A DNA stretch of 64,000 nt from Prauserella halophila (GTDB lineage: Bacteria > Actinomycetota > Actinomycetes > Mycobacteriales > Pseudonocardiaceae). Where the stretch lies: NCBI RefSeq assembly GCF_024171895.1, contig NZ_JAMTCQ010000008.1, forward strand, positions 186,001 to 250,000. Reading direction: 5' to 3'. Within the stretch, counting starts at the first letter, position 1. Every line of letters begins with the position of its first letter. The translations under genes and the position numbers were made by a program. A model generated the notes under the pieces. The model did no database searches. It saw only the letters and a program-made list of their open reading frames with translations, and was not told the origin of the DNA. Of the stretch, positions 1 through 11,150 are shown piece by piece.

Positions 1-242
1 TTTCGGCCACGTCCGACTCCCTCTGTTCGCCCCGCACTGTCCCGTCAGGTTCCTGTCCTGCCGGATTCCTGTCCTGCCGCGTTCCCGTTCCTGCCGCGTC
101 CCGGCCACGTTCGTGCCCTCGCGCCTGCACGTGTCGCCGAGCCCGGATCCACGGCGCCCGCGACTCCTCGGGCAGCGTACTTCCCGGCCCCGACGGCGGC
201 GTCCGACCGGGCCGGGTACCAGCACCCCGGAGCACCCGGCGT

Positions 243-322
243 CCACAGCGCCCTCTGTCCACCACGCCCTCTGCCCACCGCGTCCTCTGCCCACCGCGTC
301 CTCTGCCCACAGCGCCCTCTGC
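243..322. repeat. tandem array, 5 x 16 bp
   Basis: Five head-to-tail copies of a 16-bp unit close to CCACCGCGTCCTCTGC occupy 243-258, 259-274, 275-290, 291-306 and 307-322. Copies three and four are identical; the others differ by one to three bases. The unit length is not divisible by three, which fits a non-coding location. There are no unique spacers, so it is not a CRISPR array. Confidence 0.9.
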
Positions 323-371
323 CCTGATGACGCCGCGCGCAGCCACGATGACACCACCGACAGGGATTGCA

Positions 372-391
372 TGACGTCATAGATGACGTCA
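372..391. promoter_or_regulatory. twin TGACGTCA palindromes, candidate operator
   Basis: The perfect 8-bp palindrome TGACGTCA occurs at 372-379 and again at 384-391, with starts 12 bp apart and so close to one helical turn. The second copy ends 10 bp before the start of the gene at 402, which encodes a ribbon-helix-helix protein. Such proteins usually bind short tandem palindromes in their own promoters. Autoregulation is inference. Confidence 0.5.
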
Positions 392-401
392 CCATGGAGT
401 C

Positions 402-1079
402 ATGGACCTCACCCCGTACCTCGACCGCCTCCGCGAGGACCTCGCCACGAGCGCCTCGGCCGGCGACCAGGACATGAAGCGCACCGCCGCGGTGCTGTCG
501 GCCGCACTCGAACCCGCGGCCCGGCTGACCCTGATGAACGCCCTCGCCGACATGGCGGCCGAGGTCACCGCTCAGCTGCAGGAACAGGTGGTGGAGGTGC
601 GCCTCGACGGGCGCGACGTCCGGGTCGCCGTGACCGGGCCGGGCCCGCGCTCCGCCGCCGGCGCGCCGACATCCGGCGCGGACACCGACGCGGGGGACGA
701 CCCTGACATCACCGGTGGTGCCACGGGTGGCACCACCGGCGGCGGCGACCCGGGCGATGCCGGCACGTCCGGGCCCGGCGGCACCTTCGGCGACTTCTCC
801 GGCGCCGGTGGTGACATCAGCCGCATCACGCTGCGCATCGTCGAGCAGATCAAGGCCCAGGCGGAACAGGCGGCCGCGGCCCAGGGGCAGTCGCTGAACG
901 CGTTCGTCGCCCAGGCGGTACAGCAGGCGGTCCGCGGCGGGCGGCAGGGCCGCGGGAACCGGCCCGGCCGCGGGGCGGACCGGACAGCAAACCGGGAGAG
1001 TGAGCGCGGCGACTGCGGCCCCGGACCCCGGTCCGAGCACACGACGCGGTCGCACCTGCACGGCTGGGTGGAGGGGTGA
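402..1079 (+). CDS. ribbon-helix-helix (Arc/HicB-like) DNA-binding protein
   Basis: 225 aa. Residues 1-80 form a helical N-terminal part. Residues 90-135 are a Gly/Thr/Asp-rich, probably disordered linker. Residues about 138-178 read as a ribbon-helix-helix fold: strand ISRITLRIVEQIK, then a helix, then SLNAFVAQAVQQAV. These folds are common in antitoxins and small repressors and bind DNA as dimers. The ATG follows GGAG by five bases. The stop overlaps the next gene (the stop TGA lies inside its GTGACCATG start region), so the two are translationally coupled. I infer a regulator of itself and of the DUF4097 gene. No toxin-like partner is visible. Confidence 0.7.
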   Translation: MDLTPYLDRLREDLATSASAGDQDMKRTAAVLSAALEPAARLTLMNALADMAAEVTAQLQEQVVEVRLDGRDVRVAVTGPGPRSAAGAPTSGADTDAGDDPDITGGATGGTTGGGDPGDAGTSGPGGTFGDFSGAGGDISRITLRIVEQIKAQAEQAAAAQGQSLNAFVAQAVQQAVRGGRQGRGNRPGRGADRTANRESERGDCGPGPRSEHTTRSHLHGWVEG

Positions 1080-1081
1080 CC

Positions 1082-1999
1082 ATGCCCGAGCAGCACCCCG
1101 ACGCCGTACGCACCGACGCGTTCGACGCTTCCGGCCCGGTGGACATCGATGTCGACATCCCGTTCGGACGCGTGGCCGTGCATCTCGGCGAGACCTCCGG
1201 CTCGGTGGAGATCCGGCACGATCCCGGGGCGCAACTGCCGTGGACCGAGAGCGTCGCGGGCATTCTCAGCTGGGTCGGCGACCGGTTCGGCACCGGCGAC
1301 AGTGCCGGATCGCCGGAGGAGGCGATCGGGCAGTGTCGGATAGAGCACGAGGCGCGCATCGACCACGACCCCGTGACCCTCGTCGTGCGCGGTCCGCAGG
1401 CACTGCCGTTGCACGGCGTCCCGCTCGCGGTGACCGTGCACGCGCCCGCCGGATCGGCGGTCCGGGTTCGCGCCGCGGCGGGTCCCGTGACGGTGACCGG
1501 CACGGCTCACCGGCTCGAGGTGACCACCGGAGCCGGTGAGGTGCGGGTGGGTGATGCCGACGGCCCGGCGACGATCCGCGCGGGCAGCGGTGACGTCACG
1601 GCGGGCGCACTCCGCGGCGGCGCGCAACTGCGCGCGAGCCGGGGTGCGGTCACGATCGCTGCGCTGCCCGCGACAGGGAGTGTGACGGGGGCCGGTGGTG
1701 CGGTCCGGCTCGGCGAGGTCGCCGGCGACGTCCTCGTCCGCACGAGCAGCGGTGACGTCACCGTCGCCGACGCCGTGGCCGGCTCACTCGAGGCGACCAC
1801 CGGTTCGGGCACGATCCGCATCGGCATCCGCTCCGGCGTGGCCGCCGAGATCGACCTCTCCTCCGGCTCGGGACGCGCGACCAGCGAGCTGGACGTGGCC
1901 GACAGGACGCCGGACCGCGACGTCCCGCTCGCGGTCCGGGCACGCACGGGGTCGGGTGACGCCGTCGTCACCCGTGCCGTCGTCACCGCCGCGGGCTGA
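1082..1999 (+). CDS. DUF4097 family beta-strand repeat protein
   Basis: 305 aa. The C-terminal two thirds (about residues 140-290) are a series of short beta turns such as TTGAGEVRVGDADG, SGDVTAGALRGG and TSSGDVTVADAVAG, typical of DUF4097 right-handed beta repeats. No signal peptide or membrane segment is visible, so the old 'adhesin' label is doubtful and the protein looks cytoplasmic. I chose ATG 1082 because GGAGGGG lies six bases upstream; an in-frame GTG at 1076 is possible. It is co-transcribed with the ribbon-helix-helix gene. Its 3' end overlaps the convergent glycosylase gene by 17 bp. Function unknown. Confidence 0.75.
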   Translation: MPEQHPDAVRTDAFDASGPVDIDVDIPFGRVAVHLGETSGSVEIRHDPGAQLPWTESVAGILSWVGDRFGTGDSAGSPEEAIGQCRIEHEARIDHDPVTLVVRGPQALPLHGVPLAVTVHAPAGSAVRVRAAAGPVTVTGTAHRLEVTTGAGEVRVGDADGPATIRAGSGDVTAGALRGGAQLRASRGAVTIAALPATGSVTGAGGAVRLGEVAGDVLVRTSSGDVTVADAVAGSLEATTGSGTIRIGIRSGVAAEIDLSSGSGRATSELDVADRTPDRDVPLAVRARTGSGDAVVTRAVVTAAG

Positions 2000-3194
2000 G
2001 CGCGCGGCGCAGGGCGGGCACCAGGTCGCCGCGCTCACCGACCTCGACGCCGTCGAGCTCGAGCCAGCCCGCCGTCTCGCGCAGCCGGACGGCCAGCTCC
2101 GCGGCCACGCGGCCCTGATCGACGCCCGGCTCGGCGAACGCACCCGGTACGCGCAGCACGGAAGCGCTCCGGTCGGCCTTCAGATCCACCCGGCCCACCA
2201 GCCGGCCGTCGCACAGGAACGGGAAGACGTAGTAGCCGTACTCGCGCCGGGCTGCGGGCACGTAGATCTCGATCCGGTAGCGGAACCCGAACAGCCGCTC
2301 GGTGCGGTTGCGCTCCCAGATCAGCGGGTCGAACGGGCACAACAGCGCGCTCCCGGTCACCGACCGTGGTGCCGTGGCCGCGGCATGGCGGTACGCCTGC
2401 TGCCGCCATCCCTCGACCCGGACCGGCTCGAGCGTGCCGGCCTCGACCGCCTCGGCCACGGCGGTGCGCGCTGTCGCGGGGCCGAGGCGGTAGTAGTCGC
2501 GCAGATCGGTGTCGGTCGCGACGCCGAGCGCGTCGGCCGACCGCTCGATGAGCTCCCGCGCCGCGTCCGCGGGATCGACGCGCCGCTGCCGGACGTCGGC
2601 GGGCACGACCCGTTCGGTCAGCTCGTAACACCGTTCGAAACCGCGGCGCGTACCCGTGGTGAGCTCGCCCGTGCCGAACAGCCACTCGCAGATCTTCTTC
2701 ACCTCCGAGCGCTCCCACCACGAACCCGGGGTGCGGCGCTCGCCGCCGGTCAGCTCCTTCTCGATGGTTCCCGCACCCACCGGCCCGCGTTCCTTGACGA
2801 CGGCGAGCACGTCATCGACCAGACCCGGTGACGCGTCGGCGTGCGGCTCGTAGCCGCGCCACCATCCCGGGCGTTTCGCCCCGGACATCAGCAACGGCCA
2901 GTCCTGCACGGGGATCAGGCTCGCCTCGTGGGCCCAGGCCTCCACGAGCAGACGCGGCTTCCGGGCCGTGTCGCGCCACGCGGCGTCGTCGACGAGCGCG
3001 GGGTCGTAGGGGCCGAGACGGGACAGCAGCGGGGCGTAGTGCGCGCGCATCGCCACGTTCACCGAGTCGAGCTGCAGGAGTTTCGTGCGCGACAGCACGC
3101 GCTGCAGCTGCCGGCGGGTCGGCGCGGACGACGGTCGCGGCTCGGCGAACCCCTGGGCGGCGAGGGCGGTGCGGCGCGCAACGGACAGGCTCAT
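1983..3194 (-). CDS. winged-helix DNA glycosylase, YcaQ/AlkX (DUF1006) family
   Basis: 403 aa. Members of this family unhook alkylated bases and interstrand crosslinks. The sequence shows the family signature: TRRQLQRVLSRTKLLQLDSVNV near the N-terminus with the QxD pair at Q41/D43, followed by RLGPYDPALVDDAAW and three tandem winged-helix regions. The QxD form matches the YcaQ/AlkX branch rather than the QxQ AlkZ branch, so a role in crosslink or bulky-adduct repair is likely. ATG 3194 is chosen because GGAGGG lies upstream and the family begins near here. The frame is open further upstream, but without family similarity. Confidence 0.85.
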   Translation of the reverse strand: MSLSVARRTALAAQGFAEPRPSSAPTRRQLQRVLSRTKLLQLDSVNVAMRAHYAPLLSRLGPYDPALVDDAAWRDTARKPRLLVEAWAHEASLIPVQDWPLLMSGAKRPGWWRGYEPHADASPGLVDDVLAVVKERGPVGAGTIEKELTGGERRTPGSWWERSEVKKICEWLFGTGELTTGTRRGFERCYELTERVVPADVRQRRVDPADAARELIERSADALGVATDTDLRDYYRLGPATARTAVAEAVEAGTLEPVRVEGWRQQAYRHAAATAPRSVTGSALLCPFDPLIWERNRTERLFGFRYRIEIYVPAARREYGYYVFPFLCDGRLVGRVDLKADRSASVLRVPGAFAEPGVDQGRVAAELAVRLRETAGWLELDGVEVGERGDLVPALRRALSPRR

Positions 3195-3390
3195 GGTCCT
3201 CACCCTCCGCATGGTGCCAGCCGCCCCCGACGATTCCGCCGTCACCGAGTCCCCGCGGCCGAGACCCACGACCGAACCCCTCCACCGGCCCCGGCCGCGC
3301 GGGGAGGATCCGCCGGGCCGCTGCCTCAGCCCGCCGCGGACGAGGGGCCACCGCGGTCGGCCGCCGAACCCCGGCCAGTAGGGTGCCGGT

Positions 3391-3951
3391 ATGACGGACG
3401 CCACGGTTCGCATCGCCGGCCCCGACGACGCCGCCGACATCGCGGCCATCCAGGTACGGACGTGGCGCACCGCGTACGCGGACACGCTGGGCCAGGCCAC
3501 CGTCGACGCGCTCGACGAGGCCACCCTCACCGACGAATGGACCCGCGCAGTCACCCACCCGGCGTCGACGGTCTACGTCGCCCGCGAAGGCGTGACGACC
3601 GTCGGCTTCTGCGCGGCCGGACCGGCGCCCGCCGACGACACCGCGGCCGCCGACGGGTCCCCGCCCGCCGATGCCGCCGAGGTGGCGCTCGTCGCCACGG
3701 TGCTCGTCGAACCGCGGTGGGGGCGGCGCGGGCACGGCGGCCGCCTGTTCGGCACCGCCGCCACCGACCTGCGGGCACTGGGCCACACCCGCGGCGTGAC
3801 CTGGGTCTCGCAGTCCGATTCGGCGGCCCTGTCGTTCTTTCGCAGCATAGGCTGGAACCCGGACGGCACGGTCCGGACCCTCGACACGGGAGAACGCACG
3901 GTGCGCGAGCTCCGGCTCACCGGCGGACTGGACATCCGATTCGAACAGTGA
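3391..3951 (+). CDS. GNAT family N-acetyltransferase
   Basis: 186 aa, one GNAT domain. Beta4 with VALVATVLVEPRW leads into the acetyl-CoA pyrophosphate loop RRGHGG (about residues 110-115). The C-terminal LSFFRSIGWNPDG motif is typical. Residues 70-95 hold an Ala/Asp-rich insert. The substrate cannot be read from sequence. The start is probably leaderless: a TAGGGT -10-like hexamer at 3379-3384 ends six bases before the ATG and there is no ribosome binding site. It is transcribed divergently from the glycosylase gene. Confidence 0.85.
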   Translation: MTDATVRIAGPDDAADIAAIQVRTWRTAYADTLGQATVDALDEATLTDEWTRAVTHPASTVYVAREGVTTVGFCAAGPAPADDTAAADGSPPADAAEVALVATVLVEPRWGRRGHGGRLFGTAATDLRALGHTRGVTWVSQSDSAALSFFRSIGWNPDGTVRTLDTGERTVRELRLTGGLDIRFEQ

Positions 3952-4309
3952 CCCCCGGTGACGGGCGACGTCACCGCCACGGCGATGCGCGGCCGGCCCG
4001 TGCGAGCGGGCCCGTTGGCCGCCCGACGTGCGGCGGCGATCGAGATCAACCGGCACATCGCGGCGGCGGTGTGTGGCACAGTCGATTCGTTCCCCGATCC
4101 TCCGCCGATCCGGTTCGGCCCGCCGATCCGCTGCGCCGTTCACACACCCGACACCCGATTTCTGTGACGCTGAGACCGCAGTGACGCTGAGGCCGCAGTG
4201 ACGCTGAGGCCGCAGTGACGCTGAGGCCGCACTGACGTCGGTGGCGACACCGCCCGCACCGTCCCTGTCCCCGGCTCCCGACCACCGATCCCGACCGTTC
4301 GGAGACACC
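3952..4309. other. intergenic region with tandem array
   Basis: About 360 bp between the acetyltransferase and the best start of the next gene. It holds a GCCGATCCG-rich stretch (4100-4135) and the 17-bp array at 4164-4231. No independent gene is seen. Confidence 0.5.
4164..4231. repeat. tandem array, 4 x 17 bp
   Basis: Four contiguous copies of GTGACGCTGAGGCCGCA lie at 4164-4180, 4181-4197, 4198-4214 and 4215-4231. Only the first differs (GAGA for GAGG). A degenerate fifth start (CTGACG) follows. The array lies 79 bp upstream of the chosen start of the membrane-protein gene, in its probable promoter or leader. Confidence 0.9.
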
Positions 4310-4849
4310 GTGCTGACCTGGCTGTGCGTCGCCTTCGGTGTCGCCCTCGGCTCCGCGTTGCTGCCGGTGGTCAGCCTCGAACTCTTCCTCGTCACGGTGA
4401 TGACCAGCGAGAGCGAGACGATCCCGTGGGTACTCATGGGTGCTGTCGTCGCGGTCGGCCATGTCGTCGGCAAGCTGCCGTACTACCTCGCGGCGCGGGG
4501 TTCGATCCACCTGCCGCGGTTCCTGCACGCGCGGTTGCACCGGAACCGGCGCCAGCGCCCGCCGACCCCGCGCCGGGAGCGCTGGCGCAGGCGTACGAAA
4601 CGGGTGCGCGGCTGGCTGGAGGCGCTGCGCGAGCGGTGTCACCGGCACCCGCACTGGATGGCGAGCACCTACGGTGTCAGCTCCGTCGTCGGTCTGCCGC
4701 CGTACATGGCCACCGTCGTGCTGGCCGGGTTCGTCAACATGCGCCCGTCGCTGTTCCTCGGAGCCGGCCTGGCGGGCCGGTTCGTGCGCTTCAGCCTCGT
4801 CGCCGCCGCCCCCGCGGTGTGCGCAGGCTGGTTCGGTATCACGCTGTAG
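4310..4849 (+). CDS. small integral membrane protein, possibly VTT/DedA-like
   Basis: 179 aa from GTG 4310, which has GGAG five bases upstream. An in-frame GTG at 4241 would add 23 polar residues directly after the repeat array. There are hydrophobic spans at about residues 1-20, 25-50 and two near the C-terminus (about 125-175). Between them lies a long, strongly basic cytoplasmic loop rich in Arg and His (about residues 60-115). The layout and the GLPPYMATVVLAG segment recall YqaA/VTT-type membrane proteins, but the match is weak and I assign no function. Confidence 0.6.
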   Translation: MLTWLCVAFGVALGSALLPVVSLELFLVTVMTSESETIPWVLMGAVVAVGHVVGKLPYYLAARGSIHLPRFLHARLHRNRRQRPPTPRRERWRRRTKRVRGWLEALRERCHRHPHWMASTYGVSSVVGLPPYMATVVLAGFVNMRPSLFLGAGLAGRFVRFSLVAAAPAVCAGWFGITL

Positions 4850-4888
4850 CGACTGCGCCGGTGAGCCGTGCGCCGGTCGGCCGCACGC

Positions 4889-7490
<2,602 letters not shown>

Positions 7491-7515
7491 CAACCTGCTT
7501 TTCGCCCGAGGTCAC

Positions 7516-7559
7516 ACAGCGACCCGCCGCGGCAGAGGATGCCGTCGACGGGTCGCTGT
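7516..7559 (-). terminator. hairpin after pnp
   Basis: An 11-bp perfect inverted repeat, ACAGCGACCCG at 7516-7526 and CGGGTCGCTGT at 7549-7559, lies 36 bp downstream of the pnp stop. The loop is 22 nt and there is no U-run, as is usual in high-GC actinomycetes. It may terminate or stabilise pnp mRNA and partly insulate the protease gene. Confidence 0.6.
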
Positions 7560-7594
7560 CGTGTCTGTTCGTCCGAGTGGCGGATCCGGAGCCG

Positions 7595-9856
7595 TCAGGC
7601 CTCGGTCTGCTCGGCCTCCTCCGGCGCGGCGCCGTCGTGGTCGCTGCCACTGTTGCTCTCGCCGTCCTCGTCGACCACGACCAGGCTGATCTTGCCGCGC
7701 TGGTCGATGTCGGCGATCTCGACGCGGAGCTTGTCACCGACGTTGACGACGTCCTCGACCTTGCCGATGCGCTTGCCGTTGCCCAGCTTCGAGATGTGGA
7801 CGAGGCCGTCCTTGCCGGGCAGCAGCGAGACGAACGCGCCGAACGCGGCCGTCTTGACGACCGTGCCGAGGAACCGCTCGCCCACCTTCGGCAGCTGCGG
7901 GTTGGCGATGGCGTTGATCTTGTCGATCGCCGCCTCGGCGGACGGGCCGTCCGCGGCACCGACGTAGATCGTGCCGTCGTCCTCGATCGAGACGTCGGCG
8001 CCGGTCTCCTCGGTGATCGTGTTGATCATCTTGCCCTTCGGCCCGATGACCTCACCGATCTTGTCGACCGGGACCTTCACGGTCGTCACGCGCGGGGCGT
8101 ACGGGCTCATCTCGTCCGGCTCGTCGATCGCCTCGGACATCACGTCCATGATCGTCAGCCGGGCGTCGCGGGCCTGGTTCAGCGCGGCGGCCAGCACGTC
8201 CGACGGGATGCCGTCGAGCTTGGTGTCCAGCTGCAGCGCCGTGATGACGTCCTTGGTACCGGCGACCTTGAAGTCCATGTCGCCGAACGCGTCCTCGGCT
8301 CCGAGGATGTCGGTCAGGGCGACGTACCGCGTCTCCCCGTCGACCGCGTCGGACACGAGGCCCATCGCGATGCCCGCCACGGGCGCCTTGAGCGGCACAC
8401 CGGCGTTGTACAGGCTCATCGTCGACGCACAGACCGAGCCCATCGACGTCGAGCCGTTCGAGCCCAGCGCCTCCGAGACCTGGCGGATGGCGTACGGGAA
8501 CTCGTCCCGCTTCGGCAGCACCGGCACGAGCGCACGCTCGGCGAGCATGCCGTGGCCGATCTCGCGCCGCTTCGGCGTGCCGACACGGCCCGTCTCGCCG
8601 GTGGAGAACGGCGGGAAGTTGTAGTGGTGCAGGTAGCGCTTGGACGTCTCGGGCGAGAGCGTGTCCAGCGTCTGCTCCATCCGCAGCATGTTCAGCGTGG
8701 TGACGCCCAGGATCTGCGTCTCGCCGCGCTCGAACAGTGCCGAACCGTGTGCCCGCGGGATGGCCGCGACCTCGGCGGCCAGCTGCCGGATGTCGGTCAG
8801 GCCCCGGCCGTCGATACGCACCTTGTCGCGCAGGATGCGCTGGCGCACGAGGTGCTTGGTCAGCGACTTGAACGCCGCGCCGATCTCCTTGTCGCGGCCC
8901 TCGAAGGCCTCGCCCTCACCGAGGCCGATCTTCTCCAGCACCGCGGCCTTGACCTCGTCGGTGGCGTCGTCGCGGTCCTGCTTGCCCCCGATCGCCAGCG
9001 CCTTGGTGAGGTCGTCGGTCGCGATCGCGGCGACGGCCTCGTAGGCGTCCTGCTGGTAGGCGGGGAACAGCGGGTACTCGCCGGTCGGCTTCGCCGAGAC
9101 CTCGGCCAGCCGCTGCTGCGCCTCGCACAGTGCGCGGATGAACGGCTTCGCGGCGTCCAGGCCCTGCGCGACCGTCGTCTCGGTCGGCGCGGTGGAGCCC
9201 TCGGCCATCAGGTCGAGCGTGCTCTCGGTGCCCTCGGCCTCGACCATCATGATCGCGACGTCACCGGCACCGTCACCGACGACCCGGCCCGCGACGACCA
9301 TGTTGAAGGTCGCCTTCTCCAGCTGCGACCAGGTCGGGAACGCGACCCACTGGTCCTCGATCAACGCCACGCGCACGCCGCCGATCGGACCCGAGAACGG
9401 CAGTCCGCCGATCTGCGTGGAGGCCGATGCGGCGTTGATCGCCAGCACGTCGTACGGGTCCTCGGGGCTGAGACTCTGCACCGTGATGACGACCTGGATC
9501 TCGTTGCGCAGGCCGTCGGCGAACGACGGGCGCAGCGGCCGGTCGATCAGCCGGCAGGTCAGCACCGCGTCGGTCGACGGACGACCCTCGCGGCGGAAGA
9601 ACGCGCCGGGGATGCGTCCCGCGGCGTACATGCGCTCCTCGACGTCCACCGTCAGCGGGAAGAAGTCGAGCTGCTCCTTGGGCTGTTTCGAGGCCGTGGT
9701 GGCCGACAGCAGCATGGTCTCGTCGTCCAGGTACGCCACGACGCTGCCGGCGGCCTGCTTGGCCAGCCTGCCCGTCTCGAAGCGCACCGTGCGCGTGCCG
9801 AACCGGCCGTTGTCCAGTACGGCTTCGGTTTCGTGCACGGTGTCTGTGTCTGTCAT
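7595..9856 (-). CDS. pnp: polyribonucleotide nucleotidyltransferase (PNPase)
   Basis: 753 aa. It degrades RNA 3'-5' phosphorolytically and in actinomycetes may also add guanosine-rich tails. Two RNase PH-like domains flank an alpha-helical domain. The second core carries the typical [10 protein letters not shown] and [20 protein letters not shown] (quoted in part) signatures. A KH domain with VIGPKGKMI and a C-terminal S1 domain ([20 protein letters not shown]) follow. ATG 9856 is set by GAGGAG eleven bases upstream. It lies downstream of rpsO, a classic pair. Confidence 0.98.
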   Translation of the reverse strand: MTDTDTVHETEAVLDNGRFGTRTVRFETGRLAKQAAGSVVAYLDDETMLLSATTASKQPKEQLDFFPLTVDVEERMYAAGRIPGAFFRREGRPSTDAVLTCRLIDRPLRPSFADGLRNEIQVVITVQSLSPEDPYDVLAINAASASTQIGGLPFSGPIGGVRVALIEDQWVAFPTWSQLEKATFNMVVAGRVVGDGAGDVAIMMVEAEGTESTLDLMAEGSTAPTETTVAQGLDAAKPFIRALCEAQQRLAEVSAKPTGEYPLFPAYQQDAYEAVAAIATDDLTKALAIGGKQDRDDATDEVKAAVLEKIGLGEGEAFEGRDKEIGAAFKSLTKHLVRQRILRDKVRIDGRGLTDIRQLAAEVAAIPRAHGSALFERGETQILGVTTLNMLRMEQTLDTLSPETSKRYLHHYNFPPFSTGETGRVGTPKRREIGHGMLAERALVPVLPKRDEFPYAIRQVSEALGSNGSTSMGSVCASTMSLYNAGVPLKAPVAGIAMGLVSDAVDGETRYVALTDILGAEDAFGDMDFKVAGTKDVITALQLDTKLDGIPSDVLAAALNQARDARLTIMDVMSEAIDEPDEMSPYAPRVTTVKVPVDKIGEVIGPKGKMINTITEETGADVSIEDDGTIYVGAADGPSAEAAIDKINAIANPQLPKVGERFLGTVVKTAAFGAFVSLLPGKDGLVHISKLGNGKRIGKVEDVVNVGDKLRVEIADIDQRGKISLVVVDEDGESNSGSDHDGAAPEEAEQTEA

Positions 9857-10035
9857 GAAAGTGATAACTCCTCGTACTGCCGCATGCGACACGCACTTCC
9901 CCGCCCTTCGGGGCACGTCCGGGGTACGAGGCCGGCCATCGATCGAAGCCCACGGGAAACTCCCGGGGGCCACTACCGAGGACCGGCTGCGGCGTCCCCG
10001 CACGCGGCGCGCATCGCCTGCGAACCCTCTCTGTG

Positions 10036-10130
10036 ATGTGTCTCCGGACCGGCTGATGTGTCTCCGGACCGGCTGATGTGTCTCCGGACCGGCTGATGTG
10101 TCTCCGGACCGCTGATTTGTCTCCGGACCG
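10036..10130. repeat. tandem array, about 4.5 x 20 bp
   Basis: Perfect copies of TCTCCGGACCGGCTGATGTG lie at 10041-10060, 10061-10080 and 10081-10100. A 19-bp variant follows at 10101-10119, then a partial copy to about 10130. A degenerate half copy precedes them. The array lies between rpsO and pnp, about 180 bp upstream of the pnp start. No spacers are present. Confidence 0.9.
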
Positions 10131-10191
10131 CGCAGGCACGGACTCCGCCGGCTCACGCGTCCGAGGGGAGCCTATTCCGGCTCCGATGGAG

Positions 10192-10226
10192 CGAAGGGGA
10201 GCGACCCGCCGGGCCACTCCCCTTCG
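10192..10226 (-). terminator. rpsO terminator hairpin
   Basis: CGAAGGGGAG (10192-10201) and CTCCCCTTCG (10217-10226) form a perfect 10-bp stem with a 15-nt loop, ending nine bases beyond the rpsO stop. Confidence 0.65.
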
Positions 10227-10234
10227 TCACGATG

Positions 10235-10504
10235 TCACCGGCGGAGGCCGAGTCGCTGGATCAGCGAACGGTACCGCGCGATGTCGACCCTCATCACGTA
10301 GTTGAGCAGCCGACGGCGACGGCCGACCAGCAGCAGCAGACCACGACGCGAGTGGTGGTCGTGCTTGTGGGTCTTGAGGTGCTCGGTGAGCCCGGTGATC
10401 CGCTTGGTCAGCAGGGCAACCTGAGCCTCGGGCGAACCGGTGTCCGACTCGTGCAAGCCGTAGTCGGTGAGGATCGCCTTCTTCTCGTCGGTGGACAGCG
10501 CCAC
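10235..10504 (-). CDS. rpsO: 30S ribosomal protein S15
   Basis: 89 aa, full length. It binds 16S rRNA and nucleates assembly of the small-subunit platform. The family core is clear: [16 protein letters not shown], then [20 protein letters not shown] (quoted in part), with the conserved His/Asp-Ser rRNA contacts and the C-terminal [12 protein letters not shown] 10504 follows AAGGAG at good spacing. It is followed by its own hairpin and then pnp. Confidence 0.98.
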   Translation of the reverse strand: MALSTDEKKAILTDYGLHESDTGSPEAQVALLTKRITGLTEHLKTHKHDHHSRRGLLLLVGRRRRLLNYVMRVDIARYRSLIQRLGLRR

Positions 10505-10600
10505 TCGTCACTCCTTGTGTTCAGTGCCGTGTTGTCATGTCGGTACCGGCCGCCACGGACTGCAGCCGGACTCAGCTGTCCAGCCTATCAGCGCTCGCGG

Positions 10601-11140
10601 TCACCGCAGCGCACGGCCGAGACCGAACCGCGAAACCGGGGTGTACTCCGGTCCCGCCGGTCCGCGGTCGCTGCGCAGCAGGACGACCGCCTCGGGTTGC
10701 CATGCCGGTCCGCGGTGATCGGCCAGCTCGCGGGCCAGCTCGTCGAGCCCCGCTCCGCGGTCGCCCCGTGCCACGGTCACGTGTGCCCGGAACGGCCTGC
10801 GCTCGCCGGGTGGCCGTACGGCGTCGGCAAGCGGGGCCAGCTCCCCGGACTCGACGGCCACGCCCGCCCACAGCACACCGGGGAACACGCCCGCGCCGGC
10901 CAGGCGCAGTACGGGGGCACCCAGGCCGTCGAGCCGGCGTGCCAGCCACGCGCTGCGGGCCCGCGGGTCGTCGTCACCGTAGAACCCCAGCGTGATGTGC
11001 CAGCCCTGCGGTGCCGTCCAGCGCACTCCGTCGGCACGGGACGGCACCGCTTCGGCCAGGCGTGCGCGCAGCGCCTCGCCCGCCGCGGCGGGTACGGGTA
11101 AGGCACTGAACAGCCGCACGCCCACGCCGAGGTCCTTCAC
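10601..11140 (-). CDS. thpR: RNA 2',3'-cyclic phosphodiesterase (LigT/2H family)
   Basis: 179 aa. The two catalytic HxTx motifs of the 2H phosphoesterase superfamily are present: HITLG in the first half and HVTVA in the second. Length is normal. Such enzymes open 2',3'-cyclic phosphates on RNA ends. GTG 11140 gives a short extra leader; an alternative GTG at 11119 would begin at the family-typical MRLFSALPVP. It sits 10 bp after the HTH gene on the same strand and is probably co-transcribed with it. Confidence 0.88.
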   Translation of the reverse strand: MKDLGVGVRLFSALPVPAAAGEALRARLAEAVPSRADGVRWTAPQGWHITLGFYGDDDPRARSAWLARRLDGLGAPVLRLAGAGVFPGVLWAGVAVESGELAPLADAVRPPGERRPFRAHVTVARGDRGAGLDELARELADHRGPAWQPEAVVLLRSDRGPAGPEYTPVSRFGLGRALR

Positions 11141-11150
11141 GGCCCCGTCG

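Larger units (their letters stand above)
1..401. other. non-coding stretch with repeats and promoter region
   Basis: No convincing gene is seen. The left part carries decayed copies of a TTCCTGTCCTGCCG-like unit (about 50-100). A clean tandem array lies at 243-322. The right end carries two TGACGTCA palindromes just before the gene at 402. The open frames here are high-GC shadows without coding character. Confidence 0.6.
9857..10234. other. rpsO-pnp intergenic region
   Basis: 378 bp with no gene. It contains the rpsO terminator hairpin (10192-10226), a roughly 4.5-copy 20-bp tandem array (10036-10130) and the pnp leader. In many bacteria this spacer carries the PNPase-autoregulated leader; here the array would be transcribed if rpsO reads through into pnp. 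Confidence 0.6.

Noticed and set aside
1082-1999. Surface adhesin
   Set aside because: DUF4097 proteins are often called adhesins, but this one has no signal peptide, transmembrane helix or sorting signal.
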